Below are positions 34,638 to 43,590 of a DNA stretch of 64,000 nucleotides, in pieces. The stretch covers positions 372,001 through 436,000 of the forward strand of contig NZ_JTEO01000004.1 in NCBI RefSeq assembly GCF_024500045.1, given 5' to 3'. The position numbers and the translations under genes are program-made. Source of the stretch: Methanolobus chelungpuianus (GTDB taxonomy: Archaea; Halobacteriota; Methanosarcinia; Methanosarcinales; Methanosarcinaceae). Each line of letters opens with the position of its first letter. Position 1 is the stretch's first letter. Below the pieces are notes generated by a model. The model was given only the letters and a program-made list of their open reading frames with translations, was not told where the DNA came from and made no database searches.

Positions 34638-35921
34638 ATGTCCGGCCTGAGCGACACCATAAAAAAAGTAACCGGCCTCTTGGGAAAAAAGGATGCAGGT
34701 AAAGGTGGCAGCTCGCCCTTTGGTTCCGGCGACCTTCCTTTCTCTCCCGGTATCCCTGACCTGAACGCCCTGCCGGATCTGACTGCCGGTTTCCCTGGTT
34801 CGAAATTCCCATCTCCAGGAATGGGCCCGGCTCCTGGTATGCCTCCATCTCCTCCTGGCATGGGTGGCCCAGGAGGGTTCCCTGGCGCCTCCCAGCCAGT
34901 CAATAACGAGCAGAAGGAAGCGATAGAATCAAATGCCAAAAGGATCAAGGAAGTTGAATCGAAGCTCTCCAAGGCCGATGTGACCCTGAACATGGTACAG
35001 CGTGATAACGAGGAGATCAGGAAGACCGTTGACAAGATAGACCAGAGCGTGCTCGAACTGCTATCTCTCTATGAGATCGTATCCAATCAGGTCAATCCCT
35101 TCGTAGGTGATGATGTTGGTTCCCGTGCCACGATAGAGAGATTCGAGAAGACCGAGAAGAGGATAACAGAACTTGCGGACCTGCTTGTCATATTCAAGAA
35201 TGACATGGATACCGTGGCCCATAAGCTCAACATGCCCGGCATCCCTAAGGAGATCGGCGCAAAGATGCAGGATATCGAGTCCAAGCTTAATGCATTTGCT
35301 GATGCGATGTCCATGCTGCATGAAAGTATAGAACAGTTGAATGCCAGGACAGAGGAACTTACAGGCAAGACCGGGGCGATCGACCAGAATATCCTCGAAC
35401 TGGCAGAATCCACAAGCAACATCTCAGCCAGGGTTGATGAGCTGGAGCGGAAAAGTGCCCTTCAGTCCATTAATCATGCAAAGGATGAGCTGGAGGATGC
35501 TTCCGACGAGGGATCAGATGGTCAGGATAAGGATAGTTCCAGGAAGAACACTAAAAAAGGACTTCCACTGGTGCGCCTGGAGAACCTGAGGACCGATCCT
35601 ACCAGTGTGGTGGTCCTGCTCAACTGGATAGAGTTCCTGATGGAGCGTGTGGGAAGGAACAATCTAATGGACGCGCTTGATTATTACGTGGACATAGGCT
35701 GGATCAGTGAGGATGTCCGTTCAGAGGTAATGGCATACGCCCGCGGCATCGACTACTATGTGGAGAAGCCTACATGGCGCTTGCTGCCTGAAGACCACAC
35801 CAAGTCACTTCTTTTCATAGAAAGGCTCTGCGGACGCAAGATAGACCGCAATATGCTCAGTTCCATTGACCGTGAGATGTCAAAAGTAAAGCACGGCCTG
35901 GAGGAACTCTATGGGATTTGA
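34638..35921 (+). CDS. flaCE: Archaellum motor accessory protein, FlaC-FlaD/E fusion
   Basis: A 427-residue protein. After a short start and a Pro/Gly-rich linker (about residues 20-85), coiled-coil sequence leads into a FlaC-like part (VLELLSLYEIVSNQVNPFVG, about 140-160), more coiled coil, an acidic linker, and a C-terminal FlaD/E domain (from about 315: LPLVRLENLRTDPTSVVVLLNWIEFLMERVG). Such proteins form the cytoplasmic ring of euryarchaeal archaella and link it to taxis proteins. It is the first gene of the motor operon and overlaps flaF by 11 bases. Confidence 0.9.
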   Translation: MSGLSDTIKKVTGLLGKKDAGKGGSSPFGSGDLPFSPGIPDLNALPDLTAGFPGSKFPSPGMGPAPGMPPSPPGMGGPGGFPGASQPVNNEQKEAIESNAKRIKEVESKLSKADVTLNMVQRDNEEIRKTVDKIDQSVLELLSLYEIVSNQVNPFVGDDVGSRATIERFEKTEKRITELADLLVIFKNDMDTVAHKLNMPGIPKEIGAKMQDIESKLNAFADAMSMLHESIEQLNARTEELTGKTGAIDQNILELAESTSNISARVDELERKSALQSINHAKDELEDASDEGSDGQDKDSSRKNTKKGLPLVRLENLRTDPTSVVVLLNWIEFLMERVGRNNLMDALDYYVDIGWISEDVRSEVMAYARGIDYYVEKPTWRLLPEDHTKSLLFIERLCGRKIDRNMLSSIDREMSKVKHGLEELYGI

Positions 35922-36342
35922 GGTCGCAGTGGTCACGGCCATATTCTTCATTTCGGCTCTGGTTGTAGGCACCTTCTCTTATACCGCTCTAAGTACATCA
36001 TCGGATCTTGTAAATGATGCAGCGGCAGAGCAGTATCAACTGCAAACGAGTCGCATGCATACATCGGTGAATATCGATTATTCAGTCCCGGCTGCTTCAG
36101 GTAGTATTTATGAGCTGACCGTGACGCTCACAAATACAGGCAGTGAGACACTCAGGTTCGATGAGCTGAATATCCTCATAGACGGGCATCTGGAGCCCTA
36201 TACTTTTAACGGGACTGCTGCTGTCTGGGTGCCCGCTGAGACACGCAGTCTTACAGTGGCAGGTCTCACAGGTGCCGGGCAGCACCGTGTCAAGGTCGTG
36301 ACCGGGAATGGTGTCCCGGCTTATGACACTTACCAGGTGTGA
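35911..36342 (+). CDS. flaF: Archaellum stator protein FlaF
   Basis: A 143-residue protein with one N-terminal membrane helix (about residues 4-26, VVTAIFFISALVVGTFSYTA) and an immunoglobulin-like exterior domain (YELTVTLTNTGSETLRFDELNILIDG). FlaF sits outside the membrane and binds the S-layer as part of the stator with FlaG. It overlaps the end of flaCE. Confidence 0.88.
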   Translation: MGFEVAVVTAIFFISALVVGTFSYTALSTSSDLVNDAAAEQYQLQTSRMHTSVNIDYSVPAASGSIYELTVTLTNTGSETLRFDELNILIDGHLEPYTFNGTAAVWVPAETRSLTVAGLTGAGQHRVKVVTGNGVPAYDTYQV

Positions 36343-36359
36343 CCGGAAGCAGTGTCAGA

Positions 36360-36401
36360 CTTATATAGTATTGTCAATATATTATCCTTCAAATTATATT
36401 G
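36360..36401 (+). promoter_or_regulatory. Possible internal promoter before flaG
   Basis: An 87-base gap separates flaF from flaG, wide for this operon. It holds two TATA-like boxes (cttatatag, 36360-36368; attatatt, about 36393-36400). The second lies a little over 30 bases before the flaG start, as for an archaeal promoter with a short leader. Confidence 0.4.
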
Positions 36402-36429
36402 TCATAACACGACCAGACGGTACGAAAGC

Positions 36430-36936
36430 ATGAAGAGCCGACATATTTCCCGGAATGATTCCTTTTGCAGGTGCCAGAGAGCAGAAACTGCTATCACGCA
36501 CATGATCTTTTTCATCGCTGCCATGATCCTGGCAATGGGGGTCATCACTGTCCTTTCTGCTGACGTGCAGTCTATCGTCTCCTCCTCCTCTGCAAACAGC
36601 AAACTGGTAGCACAGCAGATGAGGACCGATATAACTATCGTTAACGACCCTCTCATGGTCCCTTACGACAGCTCCGGCAATACGTACACCTTCTATGCCA
36701 AGAACACAGGCAGGACCGAGCTGACGCCTGATTTTATAACAGTACTTGTAGACGGTATTCTTGTGGAGCCGGATAACATGGAAGTTGAGATACTTGATGG
36801 CGACGTTGTATGGAGGCCCGGGGATATCCTGGTGCTGCATGTGATTCCCAGCCCCAGCCCCCTCGGTTCCGGGGACCATCGCATCCTTGTAGCCGCAGAG
36901 AACGGGAAGTCAGGCAGCATGAGCTTTAGAACTTAG
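36430..36936 (+). CDS. flaG: Archaellum stator protein FlaG
   Basis: A 168-residue protein with a basic start, one membrane helix (about residues 22-44, ITHMIFFIAAMILAMGVITVL) and an exterior beta domain (GNTYTFYAKNTGRTELTPDFITVLVDG) like that of FlaF. The two form the stator complex. The start at 36430 is chosen because the longer frame from 36352 would run through the promoter-like gap and adds no FlaG sequence. Confidence 0.88.
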   Translation: MKSRHISRNDSFCRCQRAETAITHMIFFIAAMILAMGVITVLSADVQSIVSSSSANSKLVAQQMRTDITIVNDPLMVPYDSSGNTYTFYAKNTGRTELTPDFITVLVDGILVEPDNMEVEILDGDVVWRPGDILVLHVIPSPSPLGSGDHRILVAAENGKSGSMSFRT

Positions 36937-36947
36937 CGGAGTAAAAA

Positions 36948-37643
36948 ATGGTAAAGATATGTTCGTTCGAGATTCCCCGGGATGAGCTCAATGCAAAGCT
37001 GGGCGGAGGTTTTCCTGCAGGATCGCTTGTGGTCATAGAAGGCGGGAGCGGCGGCGGTAAGAGTTCCATCTCCCAGCGCCTTTCCTTCGGGCTGAATGAG
37101 AATAAGGTCAGTGTGACTCTCATTTCCACCCAGATGACAACAAAGGGTTTCATCAACCAGATGTATTCAATGGACTACCCCATCGCTCCTTACCTGCTGA
37201 ACGGCTCTCTTCTTTATATCCCTGTGATCCCGCTGGTCCAGGCTGCAAAGTCCCGTTTCGATTTCCTTGAGAGGCTTATGGCTGCGGAGGAACTGTTCGA
37301 GAAGGATGTTGTCATAATCGACACCATTTCCTCACTGATCAAATACAGCGCGAACACTGAAAAGAGCCTCGATCTCATATCGTTCTTCAAGAAGCTCAAT
37401 GGAATGGGAAAGGTGATCATCCTCACAATAGAGCCCAACCAGCTGGATGAAGATATTGCTTCCATGTTCAGGTCATCATGTGATATTTACATCACCCTGA
37501 AATCGAGGCCTCTCGGAAGTGAGGTAAAACGCACGATCGTTGTGAACAAGTTCACAGGGGCAAAAGGCCCTGTGGGGCAGATGATCGGTTTCAGGATAGA
37601 ACCGAGGGTAGGCCTTGTAGTGGAGATAGCATCTGTTTCATGA
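36948..37643 (+). CDS. flaH: Archaellum KaiC-like regulator FlaH
   Basis: A 231-residue RecA-fold protein. Walker A is EGGSGGGKSS (residues 31-40) and Walker B is KDVVIIDTISSL. FlaH binds ATP, forms a ring beneath FlaI and controls assembly and rotation; ATP binding rather than turnover is thought to matter. It is the single-domain relative of the two-domain ATPase at 30505-31845. Confidence 0.94.
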   Translation: MVKICSFEIPRDELNAKLGGGFPAGSLVVIEGGSGGGKSSISQRLSFGLNENKVSVTLISTQMTTKGFINQMYSMDYPIAPYLLNGSLLYIPVIPLVQAAKSRFDFLERLMAAEELFEKDVVIIDTISSLIKYSANTEKSLDLISFFKKLNGMGKVIILTIEPNQLDEDIASMFRSSCDIYITLKSRPLGSEVKRTIVVNKFTGAKGPVGQMIGFRIEPRVGLVVEIASVS

Positions 37644-37663
37644 GAACAGGGAGATGTGACTGA

Positions 37664-39325
37664 ATGGACCTGGAATTCGAGAAAGCCATACAAAGGAATC
37701 CGCATCTGGGTGAATACGTGCGCAAGTTCATGCGGGATAACGGTGCGGACGAGCCTACTTTCATGATCAAGCTTTCCAAGGACATCAGTAAGGATAATGT
37801 AAATATCATCCTTCCTGTTGGTGATCCTGTCTTTATTCACCTGTATGGCACCCCGGAGCTGGGAGAGGTACGCTACTACAGCATAGAGCCATTGCTGAGT
37901 GACCTGGAGAAACAGAAGTATGATTCCGTGCTGAGCATCATCCTTGAAAAATCCGCAAGCGAGGCTGTCCCCAACTCAGAGGCCGAACTGAAAGAGCTTA
38001 TAATCAAGCTTCTTAACGAGTCTGTAGACATTGGTGCCGGAGGGAGTCTCGAAGCTGATGTCAGTGAAAACAAGTTCGATATATTGCACAAATTGATGCC
38101 CGTGCAGAGAAAAGTTCCTGTGACCCAGGGAGAGTACAACAAACTGCTTTACCATATAGAGAGGAACATCATCGGTTCCGGTCCCATAGAACCTATCATC
38201 AGGGATCCCTATCTTGAAGATATCAGCAGTATCGGTGTTGATAATGTATTCATCGTCCACAAGATATTCGACACCATGAAGACAGACCTGACCTTCGGGG
38301 ACGAGAAAGGCCTTGACAGCTGGCTCAGGAGCATGAGCGAACGTATAGGCCGTCCTGTGAGCGATGCCCGCCCCATTGCCGATGGTGCACTGCCGGACGG
38401 CTCACGCATCAACATCATCTACAGTATGGATATCAGCAGGCGCGGCAGCAGTTTCACCATGCGTAAGTTCAGTGAGGTCCCTGTCAGCATCATCCAGCTG
38501 ATAAGCTGGGGTGCGGTGAACGCCGAGATGGCTGCCTACATGTGGATGTGTCTTGAGAACGGTATGAGTGTCTTCTTCAGTGGTGAGACTGCCAGCGGGA
38601 AGACAACAATGCTGAATGCCTGTCTTGCATTCGTCAATCCCAAGGCAAAGGTTTTCAGTGCGGAAGATACGGCTGAGGTCCAGCCTCCTCAGCCTGTGTG
38701 GCAGCAGCTGATCACCCGTGAGGAAGGGCCAGTTGACTCCCGTGTGGACACCTTTGCCCTGCTCAAGGCTGCGCTGCGTTCCAGGCCAAACTATATCATT
38801 GTGGGTGAGATCCGTGGAGCCGAAGGCAACGTGGCTTTCCAGGGCATGCAGACCGGGCATCCGGTCATGGCCACTTTCCACGCATCGGCTGTCAGTAAGA
38901 TGATACAGCGACTCACTGCCGATCCTATCAATGTGCCTGTTACCTTCATCGACAACCTTAACGTGGCAATGATACTGTCCGCAGTTTACCGTAAGGGGAA
39001 ATTCCTCCGCCGCTGCCTTGCCATCGAGGAAATCGAGGGCTACTATGAGGAAGTAGGAGGCGTGGTCACAAGGGCAGTCTTCCAGTGGGACCCCGAAAGT
39101 GACAAGCACAGCTTCAGGGGCCTGAACAACAGTTACATCCTCGAGAACAAGATAGCCACTAAGCTGGGTTATGAGGATAAGAGGCAGATATACCAGGATC
39201 TCTTCCTCCGGGCCAAGATACTGGAAGAAATGCGGTCAAGGGGTATAGAGGATTACTACGATGTACTGGAAATAATTGTTAATTTCTACAAGCACGGTGT
39301 TGACGGCCTGCCATTTGTCGTGTAG
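37664..39325 (+). CDS. flaI: Archaellum motor ATPase FlaI
   Basis: A 553-residue type II/IV secretion ATPase. Walker A is GETASGKTT (about residues 306-314), the Asp box follows at VFSAEDTAEVQ, Walker B at NYIIVGEIRGAEG and the His box at GMQTGHPVMATFHA. FlaI hexamers power both archaellin export and rotation. It is 20 bases after flaH and 8 bases before flaJ. Confidence 0.96.
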   Translation: MDLEFEKAIQRNPHLGEYVRKFMRDNGADEPTFMIKLSKDISKDNVNIILPVGDPVFIHLYGTPELGEVRYYSIEPLLSDLEKQKYDSVLSIILEKSASEAVPNSEAELKELIIKLLNESVDIGAGGSLEADVSENKFDILHKLMPVQRKVPVTQGEYNKLLYHIERNIIGSGPIEPIIRDPYLEDISSIGVDNVFIVHKIFDTMKTDLTFGDEKGLDSWLRSMSERIGRPVSDARPIADGALPDGSRINIIYSMDISRRGSSFTMRKFSEVPVSIIQLISWGAVNAEMAAYMWMCLENGMSVFFSGETASGKTTMLNACLAFVNPKAKVFSAEDTAEVQPPQPVWQQLITREEGPVDSRVDTFALLKAALRSRPNYIIVGEIRGAEGNVAFQGMQTGHPVMATFHASAVSKMIQRLTADPINVPVTFIDNLNVAMILSAVYRKGKFLRRCLAIEEIEGYYEEVGGVVTRAVFQWDPESDKHSFRGLNNSYILENKIATKLGYEDKRQIYQDLFLRAKILEEMRSRGIEDYYDVLEIIVNFYKHGVDGLPFVV

Positions 39326-39333
39326 GTGAGCTC

Positions 39334-40995
39334 ATGGGTAACAGTTATGAGAAGGCATTCAAGAACCTCGGCATGGATCCCAGGGACTATGCCCGGAAAT
39401 TCGCTTTACCCATCATTGTTTTCGGCATTGTGTTCGCAGTGCTCATGCAGATCCTGCTGCCGACACTTTTTGTAGGCCCGGCAAGCTACATACCTGCACT
39501 TGTTGCTTTCATATGTGTCTTTTTTGCCTTCTCATATCCCCTGTCCGTTCTAGCTTCAAAGGCAGCGCGCATGGACAACAACATGCACTACTATATCACC
39601 CAGATGGGTTCCATAGCCACCGCAGAGACCCCAAGGCTTGATATTATCCGCATCGTGTCGGAGAATGAGGATTACCGTGAACTTGCGCATGAGACAAGGA
39701 AGATTTATGACCTTGTGACTGTCTGGAACATGAGCCTGGCAGATGCATGCAGGTTCATATCAAAAAGAACTCCATCTGTCATATTTGAGGATTTCCTTGA
39801 CCGCTTTGCCCATGCGCTCCAGTCGGGAGAGGATGTGAAGAGCTTCCTTTTTGCCGAGCAGAACGTGGTAATGAACGAATATGAGGCTATGTATAACGGT
39901 GCCCTCTACTCTGTGGAGATAGTCAAGGAGCTTTTCGTTTCCCTTGTAATGTCCCTCATATTCCTGGCCTCCTTTGCGGTCATCATGCCTGTGATAACAG
40001 GTATGAACGCGGAACTGCTCATGGCCATCGTGGTCGTGGTCTTCCTTGTCACGGACCTTGTACTTGTTATGTTCACCAGGAGCAAGGTGCCGCAGGACCC
40101 GGCATGGAGCAGGTCAAAAGCGCTGACCAAAGACAAGATCAGGTTGTATCGCTCCATCCCCGTATCCCTGGCAGGCTGCCTCATTGTAGGCGTAGCTCTC
40201 CTTCTCTACGGGAAGGTCAACACTTCAATAGCTGTTGCGATGTTCTTCACTCCTCTTGTTTATACAGGATACGTCGCGCGTAAGATCGAAAAGAGTATTC
40301 GCAGGAAGGATGAGAACTTTCCGGCTTTCATCCGCTCCCTGGGCAGCTCCGCAGGTGCAAGGGGCGGCATGATAGATGACGCATTAAGGGCTCTGCGTGC
40401 TCATGATTTCGGACCCCTGACAAAAGATGTCAACAACCTCTACAAGATGCTGGCAACAAGGATCGATAAGTTCTCTTCCTGGAACCACTTCTCAGCAAAC
40501 ACCGGAAGTAACCTTATAAGCAGGTTCTGTGTGATGTTCGTGGAGGCAACCAACCTTGGAGGGCAGCCTGAGATCATCGGCGACATAATAGCAAGCAATT
40601 TTCACAGGATAGTCAACCTGAGGAAAAAAAGGACCCAGTCCGCAAGCAGCCTTGTGGGTGTCCTCTACGGCCTGACAGGAGGCATAGGTTTTACCATGTA
40701 CATTTCCCTTGGTGTGGTGGGACTGATGCAGGAGATGTTCGCAACTGTGGAGATGCCTGCAGGTATGTCCATAGGCATGGTGCTGTACACCAATGTGGGT
40801 AACATGACAACTCTTGAGAACATGGTTCTCGGCATAATGATAGGCCACTCGTTCATGTCTGCGCTTCTCATTCGCATAGTTGACGGGGGACACATGCTTA
40901 GCTCAACCATCGACTTCGTCGTCATGGTGTGGATATCTGCAATAAGTGCAGTGGTAACGATAGCAGCAGTGTCATCTCTTCTTGGAATGGGTTGA
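39334..40995 (+). CDS. flaJ: Archaellum membrane platform protein FlaJ
   Basis: A 553-residue polytopic protein with two T2SF/GspF-like units: helices at about residues 25-75, then a long cytoplasmic region (STEMGSIATAETPRL-like helices, FEDFLDRFAHALQSGEDVKSFL), helices around 200-250 and 275-315, a second cytoplasmic unit (ENFPAFIRSLGSSAGARGG) and final helices at 440-553. FlaJ anchors FlaI in the membrane. It ends the operon; leuB converges from the other side with a weak TTCCG-AAATA-CGGAA hairpin (41036-41050) between them. Confidence 0.94.
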   Translation: MGNSYEKAFKNLGMDPRDYARKFALPIIVFGIVFAVLMQILLPTLFVGPASYIPALVAFICVFFAFSYPLSVLASKAARMDNNMHYYITQMGSIATAETPRLDIIRIVSENEDYRELAHETRKIYDLVTVWNMSLADACRFISKRTPSVIFEDFLDRFAHALQSGEDVKSFLFAEQNVVMNEYEAMYNGALYSVEIVKELFVSLVMSLIFLASFAVIMPVITGMNAELLMAIVVVVFLVTDLVLVMFTRSKVPQDPAWSRSKALTKDKIRLYRSIPVSLAGCLIVGVALLLYGKVNTSIAVAMFFTPLVYTGYVARKIEKSIRRKDENFPAFIRSLGSSAGARGGMIDDALRALRAHDFGPLTKDVNNLYKMLATRIDKFSSWNHFSANTGSNLISRFCVMFVEATNLGGQPEIIGDIIASNFHRIVNLRKKRTQSASSLVGVLYGLTGGIGFTMYISLGVVGLMQEMFATVEMPAGMSIGMVLYTNVGNMTTLENMVLGIMIGHSFMSALLIRIVDGGHMLSSTIDFVVMVWISAISAVVTIAAVSSLLGMG

Positions 40996-41058
40996 AGCGA
41001 TAGGCAGGTGAGTAAGGGTAAAGAGAAGACCCGTTTTCCGAAATACGGAAGGGTTTCC

Positions 41059-42066
41059 CTACTCCGTTCTTTCCTTTTCCCTTCTGATGTAATCTACAAC
41101 GGCACAGGTCATTTCCTTGGTTGTATAGGTCCCTCCAAGGTCGGGAGTGGTAATCCCTTCTGTGAGGGCGGCATCGACAGCCTCTTCCACCAATGCGGCT
41201 TCGGGCATCTTCCCATACCATTCCAGCATCATCCTCAGGCTCAGTATGGCTGCGATGGGATTTGCAATGCCCTTTCCTGCGATGTCGGGTGCGCTCCCGT
41301 GCACAGGTTCAAAGAAAGCGTGCCGTGAACCGATATTGGCACTGGGAAGCAGTCCGAGGCTGCCCACAAGGGCCGCAGACATATCGCTGAGTATATCCCC
41401 GAAAAGATTGGTTGTGACTATTACATCGTATCTCTCAGGCGACCTGATGAGCTTATATGCCATCGAATCCACAAGCTCGTCAGTATACTCCACGCCTTTT
41501 GAACCTGCAACTTCGCGGCAGACATCCAGGAAGAGCTTGTCCGACTTCATGACATTGGATTTGTGAACGATCACAAGCTGGCTCTTTCTGCTCTTTGCCA
41601 GCTTGCAGGCATATTCGGCTATTCGTTCGGAGCCCTTGCGTGTGATGATCCGCTTTGTCCAGGATATGTCCTGCCCTATCTCCTCTATTCCGGAGTATAG
41701 CCCCTCGGTATTCTCCCTGACTATCACGAAATTGAAATTGCTCCTTCCTAGAATGCCCTTTACGGAAGGCAGGGGCCTTATCGGGCGGATATTTGCATAC
41801 ATATCAAGCTCTTTCCTGATGGTAAGGAGCACGCTTTTGTAATTGGGGTCAGGCGGGGTCGTTATGGCCCCGAAAAGTATGCAGTCACATCCTTTGAGGA
41901 CCTTCAGGTCGTCTTCGGTTATCGCCTGTCCTGTCCTCTCCCACTTGCCGTATCCCAGCTCCACCGGGACCTTCTCGACATCAAGCCCGAGTGCATCAAG
42001 CACTTCCACAGCTGCCGGGATCACTTCTTTTCCGATCCCGTCACCCTCTACAATAGCAAGCCTCAA
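41059..42066 (-). CDS. leuB: 3-isopropylmalate / homoisocitrate dehydrogenase family
   Basis: A 335-residue NAD-dependent beta-decarboxylating dehydrogenase: EGDGIGKEVIPAAVEVL, the arginines in RKELDMYANIRPIRPL, VRENTEGLYSGIE, NLFGDILSDMSAALVGSLGLLPSANIG and EPVHGSAPDIAGKG. It could serve leucine synthesis (LeuB), the 2-oxosuberate chain for coenzyme B (AksF), or both. The AksE-like small subunit nearby (42980-43465) makes the coenzyme B role plausible. Confidence 0.88.
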   Translation of the reverse strand: MRLAIVEGDGIGKEVIPAAVEVLDALGLDVEKVPVELGYGKWERTGQAITEDDLKVLKGCDCILFGAITTPPDPNYKSVLLTIRKELDMYANIRPIRPLPSVKGILGRSNFNFVIVRENTEGLYSGIEEIGQDISWTKRIITRKGSERIAEYACKLAKSRKSQLVIVHKSNVMKSDKLFLDVCREVAGSKGVEYTDELVDSMAYKLIRSPERYDVIVTTNLFGDILSDMSAALVGSLGLLPSANIGSRHAFFEPVHGSAPDIAGKGIANPIAAILSLRMMLEWYGKMPEAALVEEAVDAALTEGITTPDLGGTYTTKEMTCAVVDYIRREKERTE

Positions 42067-42087
42067 CTTCTCACCTCGATCATCAGT

Positions 42088-42957
42088 TCAGGAATTCTCC
42101 GGCCTTCTCAGTTCCCTGACAAGGTCCCATACAGCTCCCGCCACGAAGAACTCGGATGCGCCCCAGTGTACCACAGCTCCTCTGACGCCATTGATCGTTA
42201 CGATGCCTGACTTTTCCGAACGGCAGCATCTTGTTATAAATGGCTTTGAAGGTTTAAATACATCCGACCTGAAGGGGCAGATATTCACAAAAGAATAAGC
42301 AATTCCCGGAAATCTCGACTCGAAGAGACTTCTCGATATTTCGCATCCCACCAGCAGGGACCCATCCTCTGTGATGACATCGGAATCCAGGCATTTCCCC
42401 CGCAGTCCCGACGATGAACAGGGAAACACCGTTCCCTCACCCTCGAACTGTCTAAGATCCGTCAGGTTCTCTGAGAATCTTATCGCAAGGTCACCGAAAA
42501 TGCCGCTATCCTCAAGCCGCCGGATAACGCTTGAAAGCCAGGATGGCTCAGGAGGCACCACATCCACGATCTCAATGTCTAGTATCGCAGAGAGCTCCGG
42601 TTTGTGCACGAAGGTCACATGCTTGTCAATGCCGGTGAATATGACCGTATTGACATTGCCTTTGCATAATTGATGCGCTGTCCCTATCAGGAGTGCGCGG
42701 TCCTTGATGTTCAGTTCCCTGTCGTACTTTATGACTTTCTCTCCGGAGGATATCAGCTCAAGTGAGCTGACGTCTCTCAGGAGCTGGTCCCCTGTCTTGA
42801 TGACCTTGTAGAGAGAATATGAACAGTTGCCATCCTCCGTTGAACAGTCCTCTTCTATCATATATTCTGTAAGGAAGTAGATGCGCCTGTCGGCATCTGC
42901 AGGCATGGGGTGCGTGAGGCCCACATTCTTGTATTCTGGTGGAAAGATCATACTCAT
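42088..42957 (-). CDS. Unknown protein between leuB and leuD (289 residues)
   Basis: No family recognised with certainty. A soluble mixed alpha/beta protein: KVIKYDRELNIKDRALLIGTAHQLCKGNVNTVIFTGIDKHVTFVHK at about residues 75-120, then IEIVDVVPPEPSWLSSVIRRL. The C-terminal half has several cysteines (FPCSSSGLRGKCLDSD, VGCE, INICP, RCCRSEKSG), which could bind metal, though spacing fits no standard motif. It lies 21 bases upstream of leuB and 22 bases after leuD on one strand, so it belongs to their operon and may have to do with 2-oxoacid chain extension. Confidence 0.72.
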   Translation of the reverse strand: MSMIFPPEYKNVGLTHPMPADADRRIYFLTEYMIEEDCSTEDGNCSYSLYKVIKTGDQLLRDVSSLELISSGEKVIKYDRELNIKDRALLIGTAHQLCKGNVNTVIFTGIDKHVTFVHKPELSAILDIEIVDVVPPEPSWLSSVIRRLEDSGIFGDLAIRFSENLTDLRQFEGEGTVFPCSSSGLRGKCLDSDVITEDGSLLVGCEISRSLFESRFPGIAYSFVNICPFRSDVFKPSKPFITRCCRSEKSGIVTINGVRGAVVHWGASEFFVAGAVWDLVRELRRPENS

Positions 42958-42979
42958 AATAATCAGTGCAGTGGATTGT

Positions 42980-43465
42980 TCACTTCTGCTGCGCAGCCTT
43001 CCTGTGTGCTACAAGTCCGCCGTCTGTCAGTATCTCGAGCAGGAAGTCGGGCAGTCTGTTTCCCCGGTAGGTCTGTCCGTTGACCCTGACTGTGCCCTCA
43101 AGAAGGTTTATCTCCATCTCGTCCCCTTCCCTGCATTCAACATCGGCCTCTATCAAAGGAAGTCCCACATTGATCGCGTTCCTGAAGAATATCCTGGCAA
43201 AGTACCTGGCCACAACACAGGACACTCCTGCATGTTTTAACGCAAGGGGCGCCTGCTCCCGTGAGGAGCCGCAGCCGAAGTTATCCCCGGCAACTATGAT
43301 ATCTCCCTTCCCTACCTTGCGGGGGAATTCCGGGTCTATTCCTTCCATTGCATGGTCGGCAAACACCTGCATATCGGTTGTACGAAGGTACTTCCCGGGT
43401 ATGATGACATCCGTATCGACATCGTTGCCGAAAACCCATACTTTTCCTTTGATAACGCTGTCCAA
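42980..43465 (-). CDS. leuD: Aconitase-family small subunit, homoaconitase/isopropylmalate isomerase
   Basis: A 161-residue swivel-domain subunit: [41 protein letters not shown] and [19 protein letters not shown]. The substrate-deciding loop reads YLRT (residues 26-29). In Methanocaldococcus jannaschii YLRT marks the homoaconitase small subunit (AksE, MJ1271), while the leucine enzyme has a YLV-type loop. This subunit thus probably serves coenzyme B synthesis, with or without leucine. The large subunit is outside the window. Confidence 0.9.
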   Translation of the reverse strand: MDSVIKGKVWVFGNDVDTDVIIPGKYLRTTDMQVFADHAMEGIDPEFPRKVGKGDIIVAGDNFGCGSSREQAPLALKHAGVSCVVARYFARIFFRNAINVGLPLIEADVECREGDEMEINLLEGTVRVNGQTYRGNRLPDFLLEILTDGGLVAHRKAAQQK

Positions 43466-43590
43466 TATATCACCTTGAATTCAGGTTTAACAAACAAGTT
43501 TTACCATAAAAATGTATTCCGGAAATATCTTAGAAGCAACTTACGTAGCCAGCTGGAGAAAAAAATCAAAAAAGGATGAAATGTGACAGG

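Noticed and set aside
38402-39109. A 235-codon minus-strand frame within flaI
   Set aside because: It is rich in His and Arg in the way of antisense frames, has no family signature, and is covered by flaI with all its motifs.
41036-41050. Hairpin TTCCG-AAATA-CGGAA between flaJ and leuB as a bidirectional terminator
   Set aside because: The stem is only five pairs and no clear T-run follows on either strand, so it is not listed as a feature.
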